From: JAIOZK01 sp964468645
Lineage (GTDB): Bacteria > Bacteroidota > Bacteroidia > Bacteroidales > JAIOZK01
Reading direction: 5' to 3'
NCBI GenBank assembly: GCA_964468645.1
Contig: CAYXUU010000011.1
Span: forward strand, 1 to 64,000
DNA: 64,000 bases
Shown: one piece after another, positions 8,124 to 17,512 of the stretch
How the letters are laid out: every line of letters starts with the position of its first letter
How positions within the stretch are numbered: the stretch's first letter is position 1
Translations under genes and position numbers: made by a program
Notes under the pieces: model-generated
Databases searched by the model: none
What the model was told of the DNA's origin: nothing
Seen by the model: the letters and a program-made list of their open reading frames with translations, nothing else

Positions 8124-8169
8124 ATAAAATGGTGTAATCAGATCTCAAAGAATAACAACTATATTTAGA

Positions 8170-8658
8170 TTGCTAAATTTAAACAACATAACAACCGATC
8201 TATTTTCTTTTTCATCATCATTGCAGATATATAAATTATCCACCACCTTGTGTCACAAATCAGATAATGAAACCTACAATTACCATAAGACTCATACTCC
8301 CAAACTACCTGTCCGTGTTAATCCCGGCTACTACCGTTACGGCTTCCAGGGACAGGAAACAGATAACGAGCTCAAAGGCACCGGCAACTCCGTCAACTTT
8401 AAATACCGCGTCCATGACCCAAGGATAGGCAGGTTCTTGAGCATCGATCCGCTTGAAAAAGACTATCCATGGAACTCGCCATATGCGTTTGCAGAAAATA
8501 GGATGATAGATGGATTAGATTTAGAAGGATTAGAATATTTGGATTCTGACAAAGCAAGAATTGAATTTAAATATGGTGTTCTTCAATTGAAAGTTTCTAA
8601 TTTTCTATTGGTCAACAGGAAATCATGGGAATCGGCTAGTGTCATGTCAATATTCTAA
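8170..8658 (+). pseudogene. Rhs cassette 5, tip truncated beside the IS element
   Basis: The open frame from a TTG codon contains a normal Rhs-core block (NPGYYRYGFQGQETD, RVHDPRIGRFLSIDPLEKDYPW) at about residues 51-122. Only ~38 residues of tip follow (starting LDSDKARIEFKYGVLQLKV) before the frame runs into the end of the IS630-type element on the other strand. The upstream ~45 residues are not Rhs-like. No rest of the tip is visible on the far side of the element, so the insertion was probably accompanied by loss of flanking DNA. I treat it as a disrupted toxin cassette with no surviving immunity gene. Confidence 0.75.
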
Positions 8659-9297
8659 TTTCGGGTAAAGATGTTTTAGTTTTATTCTTGCTTGATCAGT
8701 TTCGAATCTCCAATTTATTTTTGCCTCTTTATTGTTCCTGTCCTGTTGCCAAGCATTAACTTCATTCTTTACTGTTTCAATATTATCAATGCGCCTTTTT
8801 AAACATTGCCCCATAAGGACATTGAGTTCTATCTCTGCCATATTCAGCCAACTCCCGTGCTTTGGGGTATATACAAAATCGAACTTGTCCAGGATAGCTT
8901 TTGCCTTCTTAGGCGGAAACGTTTCATAAAGTGCCCCTGGCTTGTGTGTTCCTAAATTGTCCATAACAAGGGTGATCATCTCAGCGTCACTATTTTGTTC
9001 TGCTATTTCTGAAATGAACATGGCCCAGTCTTTTTTGGTTTTCCTGTTTGTAACCTTTACATAACGCTTGCCCGATAGTGGTTCATTGGACATGAATATG
9101 TTGCAAACCCCATTGCGCCAGTATTCATAATCATATTTTTCTTCACTGCCAGGCTTCATTTTTATGGGCTTTTTGGTTTCCCCTATTAGCTGTTTTGGGG
9201 ATTCGTCCATACATATCACCGGGTTGAGTGGATTGCATGGTCGTTTGTAAACACTTAGGACATTTTCCATATCGGCCACAAAATCACTGTTTTGCAA
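8647..9297 (-). CDS. IS630 transposase, DDE catalytic part
   Basis: This 216-residue frame carries the catalytic domain of an IS630-type transposase: VICMDESPKQLIG with the first Asp, VMDNLGTHKPGAL with the second, and KHGSWLNMAEIELNVL with the final acidic residue (DDE). The N-terminal DNA-binding half is in the next frame upstream. A fused protein would read ...NELKPWKKKGWVIPPLQNSDF across the junction, so this frame is normally entered by frameshift or represents the second half of a broken gene. Confidence 0.88.
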   Translation of the reverse strand: MQNSDFVADMENVLSVYKRPCNPLNPVICMDESPKQLIGETKKPIKMKPGSEEKYDYEYWRNGVCNIFMSNEPLSGKRYVKVTNRKTKKDWAMFISEIAEQNSDAEMITLVMDNLGTHKPGALYETFPPKKAKAILDKFDFVYTPKHGSWLNMAEIELNVLMGQCLKRRIDNIETVKNEVNAWQQDRNNKEAKINWRFETDQARIKLKHLYPKLEY

Positions 9298-9667
9298 TGG
9301 TGGGATTACCCACCCTTTTTTCTTCCACGGTTTTAATTCGTTTTTTTAAAACGGAACGCACCGTTTCATGCGATACCGATTCAATATATTTTAATTCAAC
9401 CGCTTTGTCTGCCAGCATTCTTAATGACCACCTTGCATAGCCTTCAGGGGGCTGGCTACAGCTTAGTGCAACTATCCGTGCTTCTGTCTCGCCATCAATT
9501 TGGCGTTTATAGATACGTCCACTGGGCTTGCCATACAATGCTATCTCATAACCGTCCATTACAAATTTTTTCCGGATATTCTCAACTGTACGCTCGGTAA
9601 TCCCCAAAAACCTTGCGATGTCGGAATCTTTCATCACTTTATTATTACTGTCCATATCGCAATTCAA
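9284..9667 (-). CDS. IS630 transposase, helix-turn-helix part
   Basis: This 127-residue frame encodes the N-terminal DNA-binding half of the transposase (DSDIARFLGITERTVENIRKKF and RWSLRMLADKAVELKYIESVS, each a helix-turn-helix style segment). Conserved sequence ends at SVLKK. After that the correct continuation (NELKPWKKKGW) is in the +1 frame. The switch occurs at a run of seven A residues (T run at 9341-9347 on the plus strand), a site for slippage or for a one-base indel. Confidence 0.85.
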   Translation of the reverse strand: MNCDMDSNNKVMKDSDIARFLGITERTVENIRKKFVMDGYEIALYGKPSGRIYKRQIDGETEARIVALSCSQPPEGYARWSLRMLADKAVELKYIESVSHETVRSVLKKRIKTVEEKRVGNPTIAKQ

Positions 9668-9944
9668 TAAAATGTAGGCACTTTGTATTATACGGGCGTT
9701 TCTCTTGCCTTTTGTTGTGATTGCTTGAAGTTCGATTCTCTCTCTCTGGGATTATTGCTTTGATGGAGGTACATTATCATTGAATTAATACAATAAAGAT
9801 ATGAATTAATTCCTTATTGGTGTAAACGGTAATCCGGAAAATGGAAAGAGTTATTGACAAAACCGGGAAAAGATAAAATTGAAAAAACAAACAGAAAAAT
9901 ACTTCTTTGCGCTTGTTGCGCCATTGCGGTGGATTGTCTTAAAT

Positions 9945-10670
9945 TCAACGCCTTAATTCAAAATTTTCACCGAGATATACCGAGCGGACATGCTCATCTT
10001 CTGCAAGTTCTTCCGAAGTTCCTGATTTCAGGATACTGCCTTCAAACAACAGGTACGACCTGTCGGTTATCGAGAGTGTTTCGTGTACATTGTGGTCGGT
10101 GATCAGAACACCGATATTTTTCTCTTTCAGGGTACTGACAATATTCTGAATATCTTCAACAGCGATGGGATCCACTCCTGCAAAAGGTTCATCCAACAAA
10201 ATAAATTTAGGATCAACAGCAAGGGCTCGGGCTATTTCTGTCCGTCGACGCTCACCACCTGATAGCGTTATTCCTTTACTTTTTCTAACATGACCAAGAC
10301 CAAATTCTTCTATCAGGTCCTCCAACCTTTTATTTTGGTCGGCTTTGGATATCTTCGTAAACTCAAGTACTGCTTTCAAGTTATCCTCAACGCTTAATTG
10401 CCTGAACACCGATGCTTCCTGTGCAAGATAACCTATCCCCCGCTGAGCCCTTTTATACATGGGCTCCCTAGTGATATCTGCATCTTCGAGAAATACCTTT
10501 CCCGAATAGGGTTTGATAAGGCCGACAATGATATAGAATGATGTTGTTTTTCCGGCGCCATTCGGGCCAAGCAGTCCAACGATTTCACCCTGTTCAACCT
10601 GTACCGATACTTCTTTTACAACAGTTCGTTGCCTGTATTTCTTTACTATTTTCTCAGTTCTTAATATCAT
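9945..10670 (-). CDS. lptB: LPS export ABC transporter ATP-binding protein LptB
   Basis: This 241-residue ATPase powers lipopolysaccharide extraction from the inner membrane by the LptBFG complex. Visible motifs in order are Walker A GPNGAGKTT (about residues 34-42), Q-loop LAQEASVF, signature LSGGERRR, Walker B ILLDEPFAGVDP and H-loop LITDHNV. VFRQLSVEDNL and the length are typical of LptB and separate it from amino-acid (LivF-type) ATPases. It is the first chromosomal core gene to the right of the toxin array. It is transcribed in the same direction as the DUF5686 gene upstream, about 70 bases apart. No other lpt gene is adjacent. Confidence 0.95.
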   Translation of the reverse strand: MILRTEKIVKKYRQRTVVKEVSVQVEQGEIVGLLGPNGAGKTTSFYIIVGLIKPYSGKVFLEDADITREPMYKRAQRGIGYLAQEASVFRQLSVEDNLKAVLEFTKISKADQNKRLEDLIEEFGLGHVRKSKGITLSGGERRRTEIARALAVDPKFILLDEPFAGVDPIAVEDIQNIVSTLKEKNIGVLITDHNVHETLSITDRSYLLFEGSILKSGTSEELAEDEHVRSVYLGENFELRR

Positions 10671-10742
10671 AAGGTTTAACTACGGATATTTCATAATGTC
10701 AAGTTAACTAACGCAAAGATATAAATACCATCACATAATCTG

Positions 10743-13238
10743 TTAAAATGCAAACTGAAAGGACAAAAACACTGCGAATTTTCCAACATCAGGATGGTCA
10801 AGATGTGTAAGCCGCCAGATAGCATCAATCCTGAAAACCTTGAAAATATTCTCTATTCCAGCACCAATCTCAACATAAGGTCTTTTAAGGGTATAGGTAT
10901 CAGGTGGAAAGGCCGAATAAAGCCTGTTCTTTTTACTTACTGATCCCACAACACCCTGGGCAAATATCACCTCTCTCCATTTCAGCTTTCTCAGAAGCGG
11001 AATTCTGTTAAAGAATAATCCATCGAAATGATGAGTATAAAAAATACTCAGATACTCATCGCTTACAAATTCATAATAATCCATCAGGTTATAGGCCTGC
11101 TCATCAAAAAGAAAGGTTTCATTTCCGGGATGCAGTTTCAGGAGTGGATAAGGTAATGTACCCCAGGTCTTACCTCCCTCAATGATATACTTCGACCATC
11201 CAAAAGAAAAAACATTAAACCAGTGCTTCAATCCCAGCTGTAAACGATGATACCGGTACTCACCATTCAGAAAGTCAGGTATTCCCATCCCGTATTGTAA
11301 CCTGAAAACGGGATACACAGTACCCAGGCTAACCCTTTCAAATTCACCCATAATAAACTTCTCATTGTAGGCGAAGCGTAAATCCAGCCTGACTTCGGAT
11401 GTAAGGATAGAGCTCTTTTCAACTTTTTGCCCATCGTTATAAATGATAAACTTTGGAGCTGCATAGGGTCTTATATCACGATGAATAAAATTGAGGGTGT
11501 TGGAGAAACCAGTAAACCATTCATGCTCGTAACTGATTTTGAATTCCTGCACCATGGATAGTTTGTTTGCAGGACTCCTCCTGAAAACAGTAGCAAAAAG
11601 GTTATCATAACTGAAAGCATACTGGCTTTGCCCCAGTTGCTCCAGATCATTCAGAAAGGAAATATTTACGGAACGTCGTGGATTTTTAGAAAGCATCCAT
11701 AATGTTCCAATATTGTATTTGAACCTGTCATCTCCAAATCCGTATGCCAGATGTCCGTATATCATCAGCGTTTTACTTAAAGCATTTGAGGTCCTTCCGC
11801 CAATCCTTAGCCTGAGTCCCTCAACCGGATTATAGCTTATTGTTTTATACAGAGGTCCCACTTCAACAGGCCCCCACGTCAGGTATCCACTCGTAATAAG
11901 ATAAAAGGCATCGATCCACGTACGAAAAACCGGAAGGCTTTTAATGGAATCTATCATGTCATAGATGGCCACTTCTTTTTCAGTGAGTATTTCATGCCTT
12001 GATTCTGTCCAGTAAACATCTGTTTTATCAAAGGAACCATCTTTTACATATACATCCAGGGGTGTATTATAAAACTCCCTGGGTTTGGGCTGGTCAAATA
12101 CAAAATTCTTGTAGGTAGAGGTTTTATGCCCGAACATTCCCAGTGTCTTTTTAGGATTATCATAAATATTGAAATCGGCAAGCATAAAATCCCGGGTAAT
12201 CATCCAGTATTGATCGTTGATTTTGTCGTAATCCTGCTTAATGTGGATGTTGTTGATGAAGTTAATATTCGCATCCTTAATAACTTTCATACTCACACTT
12301 TTGATGGCCCAGCTTGTATCATTTACCCAGAACTCCCCGGTAAAAGTAAGCTCCTGCATACGCCTGGGTTTAAACATGACCTGATAACACCACTTATCAT
12401 CAATATACAGGCTATCGATAAGATAATATTTATAAAAAGAGAGGCCAAAATCTGCTATCGGGCTAACAAAATTCTTTTCAAAAAGCATGATGTAGTTTTC
12501 ATAAATATTCACATGCTGATACAAGTCACCTAGAAACTGGCTGATGCTTTCGTTCCGTGGCCCTGAGAGTTTGGTGGCTTTAATATATTCCTTTCGGGCT
12601 TTTGGTTTCTTTTGAAAATAAACATCAGATATAGCTTCTGATATAAAGAATGGCAGATAGGGCTTTCCGTTAACTATGCTGGTATCTATATAATCATAAA
12701 CAAACTCAAAAGGTTTGAGTATCTTTCTCTCTTTGATCTCATCATAGATGTTATTGATATCAAACTGAACCTTACTATATACCTCGTATTGATAGGATGA
12801 ATAATTTTGCCTGTTATTCAACTCTTTGTTTGCAATAATATTTCTGAGTATTATCTCAGCAGGATTCTCTCCTGGTAAAATTTCAACCTCTTTGAGCAGA
12901 AACTCTGAAGGTTGAAGCTCAATGTTAATTTCCTGAAAAATATTCCTGGTGATTTTAGTCCTGTATGTGTTATACCCGATATAAGAAGCGATAAGGGTAT
13001 CAACCAGTTTGTTTCTTGTTTCGATAGTAAAGTTACCTTCAAAATCGGAGGTTGCGCCAACAGTGGTACCTGCCAGAACAACATTAGCGAATGGCACAGC
13101 CTCCCCTGTGCTGGCATCGGTAATCCTACCCATAATCTTTGTAAGCTGGGCATTTGCCGGATAACTAATCACCAGTAATAAAGCAACCAGCACCATGAGT
13201 CTAAAAATCCTGATATGATTTGTTCTTAGTTGTACCAT
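10743..13238 (-). CDS. DUF5686 outer-membrane protein with carboxypeptidase-like domain
   Basis: This 831-residue exported protein has an N-terminal signal peptide (hydrophobic stretch at residues ~11-30). A CarboxypepD_reg-like beta-sandwich follows (about 33-115, with ITDASTGEAVPFANVVLAGT and TDFEGNF). The remainder is a long region typical of DUF5686, ending in an aromatic FAVFLSFQFAF that suits an outer-membrane beta-barrel. The role is unknown; this architecture is typical of Bacteroidota outer-membrane proteins. It is divergent from recQ across a 460-base gap and upstream of lptB on the same strand. Confidence 0.82.
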   Translation of the reverse strand: MVQLRTNHIRIFRLMVLVALLLVISYPANAQLTKIMGRITDASTGEAVPFANVVLAGTTVGATSDFEGNFTIETRNKLVDTLIASYIGYNTYRTKITRNIFQEINIELQPSEFLLKEVEILPGENPAEIILRNIIANKELNNRQNYSSYQYEVYSKVQFDINNIYDEIKERKILKPFEFVYDYIDTSIVNGKPYLPFFISEAISDVYFQKKPKARKEYIKATKLSGPRNESISQFLGDLYQHVNIYENYIMLFEKNFVSPIADFGLSFYKYYLIDSLYIDDKWCYQVMFKPRRMQELTFTGEFWVNDTSWAIKSVSMKVIKDANINFINNIHIKQDYDKINDQYWMITRDFMLADFNIYDNPKKTLGMFGHKTSTYKNFVFDQPKPREFYNTPLDVYVKDGSFDKTDVYWTESRHEILTEKEVAIYDMIDSIKSLPVFRTWIDAFYLITSGYLTWGPVEVGPLYKTISYNPVEGLRLRIGGRTSNALSKTLMIYGHLAYGFGDDRFKYNIGTLWMLSKNPRRSVNISFLNDLEQLGQSQYAFSYDNLFATVFRRSPANKLSMVQEFKISYEHEWFTGFSNTLNFIHRDIRPYAAPKFIIYNDGQKVEKSSILTSEVRLDLRFAYNEKFIMGEFERVSLGTVYPVFRLQYGMGIPDFLNGEYRYHRLQLGLKHWFNVFSFGWSKYIIEGGKTWGTLPYPLLKLHPGNETFLFDEQAYNLMDYYEFVSDEYLSIFYTHHFDGLFFNRIPLLRKLKWREVIFAQGVVGSVSKKNRLYSAFPPDTYTLKRPYVEIGAGIENIFKVFRIDAIWRLTHLDHPDVGKFAVFLSFQFAF

Positions 13239-13697
13239 AAAAACAATGTAATGAATAATCAGGCTATAAATTTTATCAGGGGTATCCCAGTAATAAAATC
13301 ACTTCATCATTTATTAGGTATAAAGATAGCCTAAAAGTAACCCTGATAAACTATTGAATTTAAGCGACCAAAATTAGCGCTATTAAATACACTATTTTGC
13401 ATTAAACGGAAATGATTGTTACTATATTTTTAATTCAACTATGAATTTTATGAAATATCTGTACATAATAACCATAAAATAAGATGGTAGCATGAAAAGT
13501 TAAAAAGATGTAAAATAATTTTAATCAATAATTAAGAGATTTTTCTTTTTTATTGTTATATTTGTGTAAATGGGAAGATGAAACCCTAATAATCATTAAT
13601 TTATCGAGAATACAATAAACTTGATTTTAGAATGTTTAAGTTACATTTTACTATATATTACTACGATTTGATGATACAATGTAAAGATTGATGAATT
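13239..13697. other. Divergent intergenic region upstream of recQ
   Basis: This AT-rich gap lies between the leftward DUF5686 gene and rightward recQ. I see no gene. It contains a TATATTTG promoter element pointing at recQ (listed separately); the DUF5686 promoter is not obvious. Confidence 0.6.
13557..13564 (+). promoter_or_regulatory. Candidate -7 element for recQ
   Basis: TATATTTG matches the Bacteroidota TAnnTTTG -7 consensus. It lies 134 bases upstream of the recQ ATG, implying a long AT-rich leader. No convincing -33 TTTG is at the right spacing, so this is a moderate call. Confidence 0.45.
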
Positions 13698-15899
13698 ATG
13701 GCGGAGGTTGCTGAGTATAGACTACACGAGGTTTTAAAAAAAATATTTGGATTTGATTCATTTAAAGGTAATCAGGAAGAGATCATTAACAGTGTTCTTG
13801 AGGGGCATGATGCGTTTGTTATAATGCCTACAGGTGGTGGAAAATCAATGTGTTATCAACTACCTGCAATCATTAAAGACGGGACTGCTATAATAATTTC
13901 CCCCCTTATCGCTTTAATGAAAAACCAGGTAGATTCCATTCGTAATTTCGGCACCGAAAAGGGTGTTGCACATTTTCTTAATTCATCACTTACCAAAGCT
14001 GAAATTACCCAGGTAAAAGCCGATCTGACTGCTGAAAGAACAAAACTATTATATGTGGCTCCTGAATCATTGACCAAGGAGGATAATGTTGAATTCCTGA
14101 AAAACATTAACATCTCCTTTTACGCAGTTGATGAAGCCCACTGTATTTCTGAATGGGGTCATGATTTCAGACCGGAATACAGAAGGATAAGGCCAATTAT
14201 AAATGCCATTGGTCAGGATGTTCCCATTATGGCCCTGACAGCAACCGCAACAGTTAAAGTACAGACTGATATCCAGAAGAATCTTGAGATTCCAAATGCA
14301 GATGTATTCAAATCATCTTTCGACCGGCCTAACCTCTATTATGAAGTACGTCCAAAAACAAAAGAGGTAATTAAAGATATCATTAAATATATCAAGAACC
14401 ATCCAGGAAAATCAGGTATTGTTTATTGTCTGAGCCGGAAAAAGGTTGAGGAATTAGCTGAAACCTTGCAGGTTAACGGCATCAAAGCACTCCCTTACCA
14501 TGCCGGTCTTGATGCTACAACAAGAAGGAATAACCAGGACATGTTCCTGATGGAAGAAGTAGATGTTATTGTTGCCACCATTGCCTTTGGAATGGGAATT
14601 GATAAACCTGACATCAGGTACGTAGTTCATCATGATATTCCAAAAAGCATAGAAAGTTATTACCAGGAAACCGGAAGGGGGGGACGTGATGATGGTGAGG
14701 GTAATTGTATATGCTTCTATAGTTATGATGATATCGTAAAACTGGAGAAATTTATGAAAGATAAGCCTGTTGCAGAACAGGAAATCGCCAAGGAATTGCT
14801 TCAGGAAACGATAGCATATGCTGAATCCTCAGTGTGCAGGCATAAGCTCCTGCTTCATTATTTTGGAGAGGAATATCCAACTGAAAATTGCGGTGCCTGT
14901 GATAATTGCTTACATCCTAAAACAAAATTTGAAGGAAAGGACTATATCGTTAATGCACTGCAGGCAGTACTGGCAGTTAAGCAGATATTCAAGGCCAAGC
15001 ATATAATAAATATTCTTATTGGCAAGAACACGACTTCTATAAAATCTTATAAACATAACAAACTGAGTGTATTTGGAGTTGGAATGGGAGAAGATGAAAA
15101 ATTCTGGAGCGCTGTAATCCGGCAATCATTAATCCATCACCTCCTTATAAAGGATATTGAAAACTATGGTTTACTAAAACTGACAAAGGAAGGGGAAGAA
15201 TATTTAGATAATCCTTTTTCGATAATGCTGGCAAAAGATCATGATTATGAGAAAACTGAGGATGAAGATATATTGACTTCTGAAAGCGGTCATAAAACAA
15301 GCACCGCAGATAAGAATCTTTTCACCATGCTTAAAGACCTTCGTAAGGATATCAGCAGAAAGGAAAATCTTCCTCCTTTTGTAATCTTTCAGGATCCTTC
15401 ACTGGAAGACATGGCTATTCAATACCCTATAAAAGAAGAAGAGCTTCTGCAGATTACCGGTGTTGGAGTGGGTAAAGCCAAGAAATATGGAAAACCTTTC
15501 CTTGAATTTATCCAGCAATATGTTGAGGAAAATGATATCATGAGACCCAATGATATGGTGGTTAAGTCTGTTATTAATAAATCGGGGCTTAAAGTATATA
15601 TTATCCAGAGCATTGACCGCAAGCGTGCGCTTGAAGATATTGCCAATGCTAAAAATCTTACCATCGATGTACTGTTGAGTGAGATCGAACGTATCGTATC
15701 CTCCGGAACAAAACTGGATATTAACTATTATATTAATGAATATGTTGATGAATATCATCATGATGAAATATTCGAATATTTCAGGGAAGCCGAATCTGAC
15801 TCCATCGAAGAAGCCCTTGAGGAACTTGGTGAAGGAGAATATACTGAAGAAGAAATTCGTTTAATGAGAATCAAGTTTATTTCTGAACTGGGGAATTAG
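13698..15899 (+). CDS. recQ: ATP-dependent DNA helicase RecQ
   Basis: This 733-residue superfamily 2 helicase unwinds DNA 3' to 5' in recombinational repair. It shows motif I PTGGGKSMCYQLP (K49), the DEAH box VDEAHCISEWGHDFRPEY (D145), motif III LTATAT, and motif VI ETGRGGRDD. A zinc-binding RecQ-Ct region follows (CRHKLLLHYFG ... CGACDNC), then a winged-helix segment and an HRDC-like domain (about residues 560-610, LLQITGVGVGKAKKYG). The C-terminus has an additional acidic ~120 residues; longer versions of this kind are, as I recall, common in Bacteroidota. A lipoprotein gene follows after three bases, so the two are probably co-transcribed. Confidence 0.95.
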   Translation: MAEVAEYRLHEVLKKIFGFDSFKGNQEEIINSVLEGHDAFVIMPTGGGKSMCYQLPAIIKDGTAIIISPLIALMKNQVDSIRNFGTEKGVAHFLNSSLTKAEITQVKADLTAERTKLLYVAPESLTKEDNVEFLKNINISFYAVDEAHCISEWGHDFRPEYRRIRPIINAIGQDVPIMALTATATVKVQTDIQKNLEIPNADVFKSSFDRPNLYYEVRPKTKEVIKDIIKYIKNHPGKSGIVYCLSRKKVEELAETLQVNGIKALPYHAGLDATTRRNNQDMFLMEEVDVIVATIAFGMGIDKPDIRYVVHHDIPKSIESYYQETGRGGRDDGEGNCICFYSYDDIVKLEKFMKDKPVAEQEIAKELLQETIAYAESSVCRHKLLLHYFGEEYPTENCGACDNCLHPKTKFEGKDYIVNALQAVLAVKQIFKAKHIINILIGKNTTSIKSYKHNKLSVFGVGMGEDEKFWSAVIRQSLIHHLLIKDIENYGLLKLTKEGEEYLDNPFSIMLAKDHDYEKTEDEDILTSESGHKTSTADKNLFTMLKDLRKDISRKENLPPFVIFQDPSLEDMAIQYPIKEEELLQITGVGVGKAKKYGKPFLEFIQQYVEENDIMRPNDMVVKSVINKSGLKVYIIQSIDRKRALEDIANAKNLTIDVLLSEIERIVSSGTKLDINYYINEYVDEYHHDEIFEYFREAESDSIEEALEELGEGEYTEEEIRLMRIKFISELGN

Positions 15900-15902
15900 G
15901 TT

Positions 15903-16253
15903 ATGCGGTATTTATCAGTATTATTCCTGGCAATCATCCTGGTATCGTGCCAGCCAAAACGCAGTGAAATTATTATCCCGAAAAAGATCCTTACTCAGGA
16001 ATTCATGGTGGATATCCTTACTGACATGCAGCTTGTTGAGGGTACTTTAATTTATAAGCGCAGCACCGGCAAGAATTACAGAACCCTTAGAGACTATTAT
16101 TATTCTCATATCTTTAAAAAATACAATATTACACAGGGGAAATTTGAAGAAAGTCTCAATTTTTATAAGCAACATCTTAAGCTGCTTAACAATATCTACA
16201 CAGAAGTTATCAGAAAGCTTGAGCAGTATCAGAAAGAGGAAAAATACGAATAA
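15903..16253 (+). CDS. DUF4296 lipoprotein
   Basis: This 116-residue protein has a lipoprotein signal peptide (hydrophobic core, then VSCQ with the acylated Cys at residue 16). The mature part matches DUF4296, including PKKILTQEFMVDILTDMQLVEG and a helical HIFKKYNITQGKFEESLNFY segment. The function is unknown. It starts three bases after recQ and is likely translated from the same message. Confidence 0.8.
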   Translation: MRYLSVLFLAIILVSCQPKRSEIIIPKKILTQEFMVDILTDMQLVEGTLIYKRSTGKNYRTLRDYYYSHIFKKYNITQGKFEESLNFYKQHLKLLNNIYTEVIRKLEQYQKEEKYE

Positions 16254-16264
16254 TCCTGGGTTTA

Positions 16265-16678
16265 CTATTTTGAGTAAACAGCATGACAGCTTTGTTGTGA
16301 TCCGGCAATAATAAGTTCAAAATCCCATTCTAGTCGTGTGTTACTGATATAGTTGCCTGTTCCGGTTACAGTCCAGTCATCTCCAATTTTATAACTGGGA
16401 TCGAGGGTAATCCTGTTATTTGCAACGATACCAATCGCAGGATCGCCAAAGCCGGGATCTGCGAAATTTTCCACAAGTACCCTGGAAGAATTGTTCGGGT
16501 CTTCTTTTATGGTTACTGAGTATATTCTTTTATTGCAGGTTTCATTAACACTCCATATACCATAAAATTTTGTCCTTGGATCAACAAAATCATCATCATC
16601 ATTATCTGAAATGGTGCAGGCGGGAATTATTAAAATAATTGATAATATTACCAGAATGGCGAAATAATTTTTACGCAT
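16265..16678 (-). CDS. Hypothetical lipoprotein
   Basis: This 137-residue protein has a lipoprotein signal peptide (IIPAC, Cys ~21), then an aspartate-rich linker (SDNDDDDFVDP). A compact domain follows with paired Cys residues (NETCNK and QQSCHA) that could form a disulfide. The pattern of a starting GIWSVNETC and alternating beta strands resembles small lipocalin-like Bacteroidota lipoproteins, but I cannot assign a family. It is convergent with the DUF4296 gene, ending 12 bases away. Confidence 0.7.
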   Translation of the reverse strand: MRKNYFAILVILSIILIIPACTISDNDDDDFVDPRTKFYGIWSVNETCNKRIYSVTIKEDPNNSSRVLVENFADPGFGDPAIGIVANNRITLDPSYKIGDDWTVTGTGNYISNTRLEWDFELIIAGSQQSCHAVYSK

Positions 16679-16726
16679 TTGTGTTTATTTTGTATTCGAC
16701 TCAAAAGTATATAAAAACTACATAAA

Positions 16727-17512
16727 ATGAAAATTAAGTTTTACCAGGTTGATGCCTTCACATCTGAAATGTTCGGAGGTAATCCTGCCGGGGTTTGTCC
16801 TCTTGATGAATGGATCCCTGAAGCCAGCATGCAATTAATTGCCACTGAAAATAACCTTTCGGAAACTGCATTCTTTGTAGATAATGGGAAACATTTTGAA
16901 ATCAGATGGTTTACACCTGAGGTTGAAATTAATCTCTGCGGGCATGCCACCCTTGCTTCAGGTCATGTATTATTCAATCATCTGGGTTATCCTAAGAACG
17001 AAATTGTATTTTCTTCAATCAGTGGTGAACTTAAAGTTTCTCAAAAAAACGGATTACTTGCCCTTGACTTTCCAACCAATGAATTTAAAAAGATCACTGC
17101 ATTGCCAGAAATTATTAAAGGTTTGGGGCTTAAACCGATTGAAGTTTATCTGGGGTCTTACTGTATGGCTGTTGTAGATAATGAGGCCAATGTTAGGGAT
17201 CTTAATGTCGATTTTCAGCAACTGCTTACGATTGATGCGAATGGAATTATTGTTACCGCAAAAGGTGACGAGGTAGATTTTGTATCCCGTTTTTTCGCTC
17301 CCAGGATGGGGATTAATGAGGATCCGGTTACAGGTTCTGCACATACATATCTTATTCCATACTGGGCAAATAAACTTGGGAAAAATGAGTTATCTGCCCT
17401 TCAACTCTCAAAAAGGGGTGGGGAATTATATTGTAAACTGATCGATAAACGGGTGGAAATTATGGGTCATGCCGTCACCTATATGGAGGGTGAAATATTT
17501 CTTGCGGAATAA
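16727..17512 (+). CDS. PhzF family isomerase/epimerase-like protein
   Basis: This 261-residue protein has the PhzF fold of two related halves. Signature segments are the N-terminal QVDAFTSEMFGGNPAGV, NLCGHATLASGHVLF with the ligand-binding glycine loop, and GINEDPVTGSAHTYL in the second half. The catalytic Glu is probably in NNLSETAF (about residue 46). Homologues catalyse isomerisation of small acids; the real substrate in non-phenazine bacteria is generally unknown. The gene appears monocistronic, with a bidirectional terminator just downstream. Confidence 0.9.
   Translation: MKIKFYQVDAFTSEMFGGNPAGVCPLDEWIPEASMQLIATENNLSETAFFVDNGKHFEIRWFTPEVEINLCGHATLASGHVLFNHLGYPKNEIVFSSISGELKVSQKNGLLALDFPTNEFKKITALPEIIKGLGLKPIEVYLGSYCMAVVDNEANVRDLNVDFQQLLTIDANGIIVTAKGDEVDFVSRFFAPRMGINEDPVTGSAHTYLIPYWANKLGKNELSALQLSKRGGELYCKLIDKRVEIMGHAVTYMEGEIFLAE

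Larger units (their letters stand above)
8639..9865 (-). mobile_element. IS630-family insertion element (ends approximate)
   Basis: The element is defined by two overlapping minus-strand transposase frames (8647-9667). A TA dinucleotide, the usual IS630 target, lies at 8637-8638 just before the probable left end. A related TGTCAATA word occurs near the left end (8645-8652) and, inverted, near 9850-9857. The inverted repeats are not clean and the right boundary is a guess. It interrupts the tip of Rhs cassette 5. Confidence 0.6.

Noticed and set aside
1..8658. Antisense open frames within each Rhs core block (for example 63-371 and 5990-6235 minus)
   Set aside because: They are shadows of the conserved core on the other strand and show no independent homology.
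9721..9760. GTTCGATTC-like T-loop near the IS element considered as a tRNA
   Set aside because: No acceptor or anticodon stem can be formed around it.
9854..10102. 82-codon plus-strand frame overlapping lptB
   Set aside because: It lies mostly antisense to the conserved end of LptB and has no protein-like motif.
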